From the NCBI GenBank assembly GCA_946411505.1, contig CAMKEG010000005.1:124001-188000 (forward strand): a stretch of DNA of 64,000 nt, given 5' to 3'. Below, piece after piece: positions 57,670-64,000 of the stretch. Under the pieces are notes generated by a model that ran no database searches, was not told the origin of the DNA, and saw nothing but the letters and a program-made list of their open reading frames with translations. A program made the translations under genes and the position numbers. The stretch is from an uncultured Treponema sp. (GTDB taxonomy: Bacteria; Spirochaetota; Spirochaetia; Treponematales; Treponemataceae). Each line of letters starts with the position of its first letter. Position 1 is the first letter of the stretch.

Positions 57670-58975
57670 GCGCCTTTTGTTAGCGACAACGCTGCTTCTC
57701 TTTTTGGCTCCTTGCGTCTTTGCAAAGAAGGACAAGGCAAAAAAGTCTAAGGCTCCGATTCAGAGCGTTCAGGCAGAGCAAAGCCAGGCGACGGCGCAAG
57801 AAGGACATGAAGGCGACGCTGAGGAAGGCGAGGAGGTCGGCGCTCCCGAGCAGAGTTGGCAGATTTTGGAATGGGAAGACGAAAGGAGCCGCCTTGTTTC
57901 CCGCTACGATGTTTTGATTCAGGAAAGGAACAAAAAAGGCGTTTTTGTTGACTTGATGAAGCTTGAAACCAAGGACAACTCCACCCAGGTTAAAATTGAC
58001 CCCGCCTTGCCTCCGGGATTTTACCGTTACAGCGTCGTTTCATACAACTTGTTCAATGTGGCCAAGGCGCAGTCGGACTGGGAGGAATTTACAATTTACA
58101 AGGCCTACAAGCCGCGCGTTAACGACGCGAGCGTAAGCGTCAACTTGAATTCAAACATTTACTTGGACTACGAGAACGACGGCATAATCAGCTTTGGCGG
58201 CCGCAACTTGTTCATGCCGCCGGAAAGCCCGGACGACATTTCGTTCAGCGAATATGTCCTGCAGTCAAACGGCGGAAGGACGGTCAAGCCCTTGGAAATT
58301 TTGGAGCGCGCGGAAAACGGCAGGAAGATTACCTTTAAGTTTGACATGAAGGACCTTGACGTAGGCAAGTACAGCCTTCTTGTGACCGACGCGAGCGGCT
58401 TGACCAACGACGCAGACAAAAGCAACTTGGTAACCGTCCGATTTAAAAAGTGGATGGACTTGAACATTTCCGTAGGCTACATTTGTCCGATTGTCTTGTT
58501 TGACGACACAATCGAAACTTATTTTGAGCAAAACATTTTTCCGATTGGCGCCAACGCCCGCCTTACATTTTTTCCCTACAAGCGCCGCTGGGGAAATTTG
58601 GGTATCGGCGTGAGCGGCTCGTACACTTACATGATGCTTGACAAAAGGGAATACAAGCTTACGAGCGGCCTTGGCGCGGCCCATTTGTATTTTGCCTACG
58701 CGCATCCCTTTTTCAACAAGAGGCTTAGCCTTGAGGCTCATGCCGGAGCGGGCGTGACCGCATTGATGGGATATAAGTTTGAGTTTGAGCACGGAATTGT
58801 TTCCAAGCCGCAGTCTTCTATGAACGTTTCGTTCATGTTTGGAGCGGCCGCGCAATTCTTTGTGTTCAAGCATTTGTATGTGGAGGCCAATGTAGACTTT
58901 GTCATGTTCTTCATTCCTGACGACATGACTTTTGGAAGCGTCATGCCGTCAGCCGGAGTAGGCTGGCAGTTCTAG
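57659..58975 (+). CDS. Outer-membrane beta-barrel protein with N-terminal periplasmic domain
   Basis: 438 residues. ATG 57659 has GGAG about 13 bases upstream and begins the signal peptide MDFKRLLLATTLLLFLAPCV ending FAKK; an earlier frame start has no signal. A low-complexity linker (about 25-60) leads to a beta domain that begins SWQILEWEDERS and shares the strand pattern of the FecR protein. The C-terminal 170 residues alternate short strands and turns (GIGVSGSYTYMML, LGAAHLYFAYAHPFF, LSLEAHAGAGVTALMGY) and end in ...SAGVGWQF with a terminal Phe, typical of outer-membrane barrels. It may connect the FecR rod to the outer membrane. It overlaps the FecR gene by 11 bases. Confidence 0.75.
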   Translation: MDFKRLLLATTLLLFLAPCVFAKKDKAKKSKAPIQSVQAEQSQATAQEGHEGDAEEGEEVGAPEQSWQILEWEDERSRLVSRYDVLIQERNKKGVFVDLMKLETKDNSTQVKIDPALPPGFYRYSVVSYNLFNVAKAQSDWEEFTIYKAYKPRVNDASVSVNLNSNIYLDYENDGIISFGGRNLFMPPESPDDISFSEYVLQSNGGRTVKPLEILERAENGRKITFKFDMKDLDVGKYSLLVTDASGLTNDADKSNLVTVRFKKWMDLNISVGYICPIVLFDDTIETYFEQNIFPIGANARLTFFPYKRRWGNLGIGVSGSYTYMMLDKREYKLTSGLGAAHLYFAYAHPFFNKRLSLEAHAGAGVTALMGYKFEFEHGIVSKPQSSMNVSFMFGAAAQFFVFKHLYVEANVDFVMFFIPDDMTFGSVMPSAGVGWQF

Positions 58976-58984
58976 GAGAGGACA

Positions 58985-61900
58985 ATGCGGTTGTTTGTAA
59001 AATCGGCGCTTTTTGCCGCTTGCGCTTTTTTCTTTGCCTCTTGCGACTTTGGCTTTGACAGCGATTCGTTCCAGAACAGGGCCGGCGCCTACTTTAAGGA
59101 AATGACTTCCACGGCCGCGGTCGCCGCCTACAAGATTGACACCGACAACGTTCAGACTGACAGAAGCGGAAACTTTTGCTTTGGCTATGAAAGCGACAGG
59201 ACCGTGACCTTCACTTTGAGAAATCCGCAGCACTATTCTTTTTTGACAAACAGGAACATGACGCTTGGCTTGGCGGGGAACGACGGCGGCGCTCCAATGC
59301 CGCTTTCGGAAACTGTCACGCTGGTTCAGGATTCTTCCGACACGACAAAGCTTGTCTTGACTTTTCCGGCGGATTTCTTGAAGGCGAATCCTATGGGAGC
59401 GAACATATCTCCTGTCATCACGATGATGCACCCTGTTTCGCTGGTTCCGTTCACTCCGTACAAAGACCTAAAGCTTTCAAGCAACGCCACTCCGCCAATG
59501 CCCAACGGCGCCGTTGTCATGCAGACGACGGAAACGCCTTCAAGGTGGGTAGTGTGCTTTAACATGCCAAACTCCGCCATCATCAACGAGTTCCACAGCG
59601 ACCTTGAAAGCGTCAGCGTCAACGACAGCTCCGCAAAAGTAAGCGTGAGCGGCGGAATCATTTCTTTGGAAAGCGGAAGCGACATCAGCGCGTCCGAGCC
59701 CCCGGGATTGGTGTCCAACCAAAACACGGGCCTTAGCTTTTCGCCCAACGGCCAGGCGATTTATTACAGCACCGGCGACGAGGCCGACGAAAAGGAAAGG
59801 GTCTACACGGTTACGGTGACGGACAACGCCGGCCTTGTGTCTTCGTTTGGAATAAGCACAAGAGGCTTCAAGCTTTCCGCGCCCAACGCTTATTTGACTG
59901 ACGACGCAAGCTTTGCAAATCCCTTTAGCGTCAACTACAGTTCCGCAAAAAATTTTGTGAGCCAAGAGGATGACGGAAGCTCCTTCATTTACTTGCATGG
60001 AACGGCAAAGACGGAGGCCGTCAACTACACGGACTCAAGCGGAAACGCGCGGTCAATTCCGCAGTATGACTACGACCCTTCAAACGCGCAGATATTGTAT
60101 GAAGTTTACCTTGAGGACACCTTTACCACGCTGGTGGATTCCGGAATGATAAAGGGCCTTGGCGGAAAGATTCCTGTTCCCGCCGGAACAAGCTATGTGC
60201 GCGCCTATGTTAGAAAGCCCTTGTATTCTGACAGCGAAGTCATCACTTGGTGGTGCCGCGCGGTGAGCACGAGGTTCTTTGTTTCCGAAATCGGCGACGA
60301 CGTGATGAACACCGGCTCAAGGGACAAGCCCTACAGGACGATTCAAAAAGCCGTCAACATGTTTGGCGAAGGCATCCAGCAAGGCGACTATGATTCAGAC
60401 AGCGCTTGCTATATTAAAGTGTTGGGCGACGGCCTGACTCCGCCGGACGACTTTGCCTTTGCCTCTAATGGCGGCGCCTATATCAACATTCCCGCTAACG
60501 CGACGGCTCCGACAATGCTTCTTGACAGCTCCACAATCAACATTGAGGGCGACGGCGGAACAAAGACCGTGAACCTTAAGGGAAGCGACGCAAAGATTTT
60601 GTCCGCGTCTTGCGGAAACGTGGTTCTTACGGACATCAACCTTACCGGCGCGGATTTCTCGTCCGACTCCTATAACGAAGCTTTGGTCGAGATAGCGTCC
60701 GCCGCCTCTGTCAGGATGAACAGCGTGGCGATAAGAAAAAACAATCTGAGCGTCGCCGCGACTTCCGCGATTAACATTGTTAAGAACTCCGGAACTTTGA
60801 GAATGAACGATTCCAGCGTCGCGGAGAATACTCGCAGCATAGACGGATCGACATGCGTTGTCTTGAACTGCGATGGCGGCGAGACAACGCTTTCCAACAC
60901 TTCAATCTTGAACCACCACGAGGATTGGACTCCTGCATTTATCGCCGCTTCAGCGACTTTTGACATGACGGGCGGCGAGATAAAGGACAATACCGAGAGC
61001 AATTACATCATTGAAAGCAACGGACTTGTCACAATGACAGGCGTGACTGTCCAAAACAACGGAAACCTTGCCGCGTCATCCGGCATTCACATCGTTGGCA
61101 ACAAGATGACGTTGAAGGACTGCGTCATAACAAAGAACAAGGCGGACTGCGGCGCCGGCATTATGGTTGACGACGGCGAGCTTTATTTGGATTCTTGCTC
61201 GATTACGGAAAACACTGCGGCCGACGATGGCGCCGGCGTCTTCTGTTCTTATTCCGCGACAAAGATTTCGTTGAAGGGCAAGAACACGATTTACGACAAC
61301 CATACCGTTTCCGAGCCCGCCAAGCAAAACAACATTTATTTGGACGACAACGCGACGCCGCCCGACTTGCCTACGCTTAAGCTGACCATTGAAAGCGACA
61401 TAAGCGGAAGCAAGATTGGCTTGCATTATCCGCCGGCCTTCGCGCCCACGCTTAGCGCGTCGATTCCGTTTACGGACGGATACGGCTACGGAACAAAGAA
61501 CAAGGAAAAGCCCGGCGCTTGGTTTACATCCGACTACAATTACGGAATAAGCGACATAAGCAGCAACGAAGCCGCATTTGTGGTTTCTAGCGGCTCGATG
61601 TACGGCGCCTTGGACTACACTTTTGACTTTGAGCTTAAGGCGGCCGACGGCGTTACGGCGGCCAGCTCGATGTATTTTGGAAAGGACGCAAGCTTTGTCA
61701 TCGCGCCTACGGTTGCAAGAAGGGAGCAGGGCGCCACGCCGGCAAGCAGCGACTTGTACTTGAATCCCGCCGACAAAAAGCTGTATCTTGACGCTGGATT
61801 TACAAAAAAGGCCGCGGGCGACGAGTTGGTCACGCTGACGGCGAAGCTTTATAGCGGCGGCTCCAAGGCGGAAGACCTTGACATAACTTGGGAGGCCGAC

Positions 61901-64000
61901 AAGATAAGCCTTGCCGTTCCGGCCTCAAAGGCCACGCTGGCGGACAACTACACGATAAAAGTTTTCCGAACCTTCCTTGGCGTTGACAGCAGCTCAAGCT
62001 TTGCGGTCGCCTGCAACCACAGCGCCGAAACCGCCGCCGCCTACATCATGTCTTTGACAACACCCGGAACATATGACGTTGAGGTGGAAGGCGTTGTAGG
62101 CCCCGGAGTGGACAACAGCGACGGCAATGAAACGACAATTACAAGCTCAGATGAAGGCCTTGCAAAAGTTGCCAAGGCGATACGAGCTAAAAATGGAAGC
62201 GACGTTAAAATAAGCCTTGACGCGCGCGCCACAAGCCCGAGAGGAACTACGCTTGCAGACCTTGCGCTATACAATGACGGCAAGTACTTTATGAACTGCC
62301 TGGCCTTGACGGCGGCGCGGCTGCCCGACTGGATGCTGGACGTTGTGGACCAGCTCTTTGAAGGCTGCGCAAACCTTGCCAGCGTAACTCTTGGAGCGAA
62401 CACCGAATACATAGGAGCGAGCGCCTTTAAAGGCTGCGGCTCTTTGGCCAGCATAACCTTGCCCGAAAGCGTGAACGAAATCGCCGCCGGCGCGTTTGAC
62501 GGCTGCGGCTCTTTGGCCAGCATAACCTTGCCCGAAAGCGTGACCGAAATCGCTGCCGGCGCCTTTAAAGGCTGCGGCTCTTTGGCCAGCGTAACCTTGC
62601 CCAAAAGCGTGACCAAAATCGCTGCCGGCGCGTTTGACGGATGCGCGGCGCTTGCGACCATCCGTTATAATGGAACAAAAGCCCAGTTTGCCGAAATTGA
62701 GCGCGCCAGCGGCTGGCACACAGGCGTTTTGACGTCTGTAGCCAATTGTTCCGACGCGGAATGCCCTCTTGACTACACGCCGTCTCTAGGCACGCCGCTC
62801 ACCATAGAGGCCATTCAAACCGGAACAGAAATTACAATTACTCTTAAGGTTGGCGCAACGATTAAATATAGACGCAACGGCGAAAGCCTTGAGACTTTTA
62901 CATCGACGAGCAGCACAAAATCTAAGAGAATAACGCTGTTGAGTGTGGGCGACAAGTTGGAGCTTTACGGCGAAAACAAGTCTTATTATGAAAACGGCAG
63001 CAATTTCTCAAAAATAATCAGCGACAAATCTTACTATTTATATGGAAACATAATGAGCCTTGTTGCCGGAGAAAGCGGTTTTGACGCAGTCAAAACCCTT
63101 GAAGAGCCCAACACGTTCAGGGACCTTTTCTATTATAGCGATAAAATGCAATCCAAGAGCGGCGCGCCATTGGTTTTGCCGGCCACAACGCTGACCGAAA
63201 ACTGCTATTACGAAATGTTCTATGGCTGCACGGCTATGGCAAGCGCGCCGGCGCTTCCTGCAACGACGCTGGCCGGATACTGCTATTACTATATGTTCGG
63301 TAACTGCGAAGCTCTGACAAGCGCGCCGGCGCTTCCTGCAACGACACTGGCCGAAAACTGCTATTACTATATGTTCTCTGGCTGCAAGGCTCTGGCAAGC
63401 GCGCCGTCTGCGCTTCCTGCAACGACGCTGGCCAAAAACTGCTACAACGGCATGTTCTACAACTGCTACGCTCTGACAAACGCGCCGGATCTTCCTGCAA
63501 CGACGCTGGCCGAAAACTGCTATTACGAAATGTTCCGTGGCTGCAAGGCTCTGACAAACGCGCCTGCGCTTCCTGCAACGACGCTGGCCAAAAACTGCTG
63601 TTACTATATGTTCTGCGCGTGCGAAGCTCTGACAAGCGCGCCAGCTCTTCCGGCGACTGAGCTGGTAAAAGGTTGCTACGCCTATATGTTCTCAAGCTGC
63701 GTAAACCTTGCGACCGCGCCTGCGCTTCCTGCAACGACGCTGGCTGAAAGTTGCTACGCCTATATGTTCTCAGGCTGCGTAAACCTTGCGACCGCGCCGG
63801 AGCTTCCTGCAACGACGCTGGCTGAAAGTTGCTACAATGGCATGTTCTACAACTGCTGCGCTCTGACAAGCGCGCCAGTTCTTCCGGCGACTGAGCTGGC
63901 AAAAAGTTGCTACGCCTATATGTTCAGCAATTGCACAAACCTTGAGACTGCGCCGGAGCTTCCTGTTACGACGCTGGCCGAAGACTGCTATAACAGTATG
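58985..64000 (+). CDS. Giant lipoprotein with beta-helix and leucine-rich repeats, 3' end missing
   Basis: The frame from ATG 58985 (GGAG 10 bases upstream) stays open to the window end, at least 1672 residues. Signal peptide with lipobox FASC (Cys20). Residues about 30-430: beta-sandwich-like (SPPGL, PFTPYKDLKL). About 440-770: a parallel beta-helix with the Pmp/Chlam_PMP-type start SRDKPYRTIQKAV and repeated GGEIKDN, NTYDN-like turns (SITENTAADDGAG). About 1120-1240: three 23-residue BspA-type leucine-rich repeats (FKGCGSLASITLPESVTEIAAG). From about 1390 on: a 26-residue (78-bp) repeat LPATTLAENCYYYMFSGC, over ten copies, running off the end. Likely a surface-exposed adhesin. It is the fourth gene of the cyclase operon, 9 bases after the barrel gene. 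Confidence 0.8.
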   Translation, partial: MRLFVKSALFAACAFFFASCDFGFDSDSFQNRAGAYFKEMTSTAAVAAYKIDTDNVQTDRSGNFCFGYESDRTVTFTLRNPQHYSFLTNRNMTLGLAGNDGGAPMPLSETVTLVQDSSDTTKLVLTFPADFLKANPMGANISPVITMMHPVSLVPFTPYKDLKLSSNATPPMPNGAVVMQTTETPSRWVVCFNMPNSAIINEFHSDLESVSVNDSSAKVSVSGGIISLESGSDISASEPPGLVSNQNTGLSFSPNGQAIYYSTGDEADEKERVYTVTVTDNAGLVSSFGISTRGFKLSAPNAYLTDDASFANPFSVNYSSAKNFVSQEDDGSSFIYLHGTAKTEAVNYTDSSGNARSIPQYDYDPSNAQILYEVYLEDTFTTLVDSGMIKGLGGKIPVPAGTSYVRAYVRKPLYSDSEVITWWCRAVSTRFFVSEIGDDVMNTGSRDKPYRTIQKAVNMFGEGIQQGDYDSDSACYIKVLGDGLTPPDDFAFASNGGAYINIPANATAPTMLLDSSTINIEGDGGTKTVNLKGSDAKILSASCGNVVLTDINLTGADFSSDSYNEALVEIASAASVRMNSVAIRKNNLSVAATSAINIVKNSGTLRMNDSSVAENTRSIDGSTCVVLNCDGGETTLSNTSILNHHEDWTPAFIAASATFDMTGGEIKDNTESNYIIESNGLVTMTGVTVQNNGNLAASSGIHIVGNKMTLKDCVITKNKADCGAGIMVDDGELYLDSCSITENTAADDGAGVFCSYSATKISLKGKNTIYDNHTVSEPAKQNNIYLDDNATPPDLPTLKLTIESDISGSKIGLHYPPAFAPTLSASIPFTDGYGYGTKNKEKPGAWFTSDYNYGISDISSNEAAFVVSSGSMYGALDYTFDFELKAADGVTAASSMYFGKDASFVIAPTVARREQGATPASSDLYLNPADKKLYLDAGFTKKAAGDELVTLTAKLYSGGSKAEDLDITWEADKISLAVPASKATLADNYTIKVFRTFLGVDSSSSFAVACNHSAETAAAYIMSLTTPGTYDVEVEGVVGPGVDNSDGNETTITSSDEGLAKVAKAIRAKNGSDVKISLDARATSPRGTTLADLALYNDGKYFMNCLALTAARLPDWMLDVVDQLFEGCANLASVTLGANTEYIGASAFKGCGSLASITLPESVNEIAAGAFDGCGSLASITLPESVTEIAAGAFKGCGSLASVTLPKSVTKIAAGAFDGCAALATIRYNGTKAQFAEIERASGWHTGVLTSVANCSDAECPLDYTPSLGTPLTIEAIQTGTEITITLKVGATIKYRRNGESLETFTSTSSTKSKRITLLSVGDKLELYGENKSYYENGSNFSKIISDKSYYLYGNIMSLVAGESGFDAVKTLEEPNTFRDLFYYSDKMQSKSGAPLVLPATTLTENCYYEMFYGCTAMASAPALPATTLAGYCYYYMFGNCEALTSAPALPATTLAENCYYYMFSGCKALASAPSALPATTLAKNCYNGMFYNCYALTNAPDLPATTLAENCYYEMFRGCKALTNAPALPATTLAKNCCYYMFCACEALTSAPALPATELVKGCYAYMFSSCVNLATAPALPATTLAESCYAYMFSGCVNLATAPELPATTLAESCYNGMFYNCCALTSAPVLPATELAKSCYAYMFSNCTNLETAPELPVTTLAEDCYNSM
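62397..62645 (+). repeat. 69-bp tandem leucine-rich repeats
   Basis: Three to four copies of a 69-bp unit with GGCTGCGGCTCTTTGGCCAGC as the shared block (starting at about 62430, 62499 and 62568), coding the BspA-like GCGSLASxTLPxSVxxIAAGAF repeat. The DNA identity is high, so the units are recent copies. Confidence 0.85.
63165..64000 (+). repeat. 78-bp tandem repeats at the end of the window
   Basis: At least ten 26-codon units with the shared block CTTCCTGCAACGACGCTGGC (for example at 63257, 63335, 63416 and 63494) and a variable part around the Cys-Tyr and Met-Phe-x2-Cys positions. One spacing is 81 bp owing to an extra Ser codon. They continue past base 64000. Confidence 0.9.

Noticed and set aside
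63234..63902. Long open frame on the minus strand opposite the repeat lipoprotein
   Set aside because: It is the antisense shadow of the 78-bp coding repeats; its Ser/Arg/Leu-rich product has no signal or domain.
63165..64000. Regular 78-bp repeats that could suggest a CRISPR array
   Set aside because: The repeats are in frame within a long open gene, there are no unique spacers of constant length, and no cas gene is present.

Overview
The window looks like chromosomal DNA of a spirochaete, most probably a Treponema with near-balanced to slightly high G+C. The support is gene content and order: peptide deformylase, methionyl-tRNA formyltransferase and a PASTA protein in a row; an adenylate-cyclase / FecR / outer-membrane-protein cluster like the one I recall around TP0483-TP0485 of T. 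pallidum; many lipoproteins with spirochaete-style lipoboxes; and BspA-like leucine-rich repeats. The species is an inference from memory of these families, not from a search. I see no rRNA, tRNA, CRISPR array or insertion sequence.

Layout. 1-3.1 kb: the 3' end of a 5'-nucleotidase and a repeat-rich lipoprotein. 3.2-6.4 kb: a DUF4143-type AAA ATPase behind three tandem 33-bp repeats, divergent from a SulP anion transporter. 6.6-9.9 kb: a compact minus-strand operon (NADH-flavin reductase-like, PPOX-fold protein, zinc macrodomain, class M sirtuin, Rrf2 regulator) that looks like a redox-linked ADP-ribosylation module. 9.9-14 kb: an accessory-looking stretch rich in small repeats around gluQ, a DUF2141 protein, an EFR1-type ferredoxin-flavodoxin and a TetR regulator. 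14-20.8 kb: a plus-strand operon with a glycosidase-like protein, Ppx/GppA-HD, polyphosphate kinase and adenine deaminase. 20.8-21.5 kb: a HigBA-like toxin-antitoxin pair. 21.7-26.6 kb: an OFA-type MFS carrier, a large lipoprotein and a glycosyltransferase. 26.7-36.5 kb: housekeeping genes hisD, def, fmt, a PASTA gene, aroDE, rpiA, an RluA-type synthase, era and prfA. A six-domain cyclic-di-GMP protein sits between prfA and prmC (36.5-40.9 kb). 41-50.4 kb: Na/Pi symporter, lipoproteins, phosphoesterase, diguanylate cyclase, ABC-F ATPase and galE. 50.5-52.6 kb: a D12-class adenine methyltransferase with a small partner and a 700-bp non-coding stretch full of hairpins. 52.6-64 kb: cyclase, FecR-domain protein, outer-membrane beta-barrel and a giant repeat lipoprotein that runs off the end.

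Three signals stand out. First, a short repeat with core GCAAG(A/C)CCAAAA, in either orientation, occurs between genes and also in frame inside at least four proteins (GluQ, Fmt, ABC-F, EFR1), where it adds Gln/Asn/Ala-rich loops of about 30 to 50 residues. Second, many genes have a readable -35/-10 pair (17-bp spacer, often GCGC just before the -10) with the ATG only 6 to 9 bases past the -10, which predicts leaderless mRNAs. Third, a family of intergenic hairpin elements shows compensatory changes between copies (11.3 and 50.4 kb, with related pieces at 49.3 and 52.0 kb), next to a 164-bp rod-like inverted repeat at 52.3 kb. The macrodomain-sirtuin operon without a visible lipoyl carrier is the best candidate for an unusual biochemical system.
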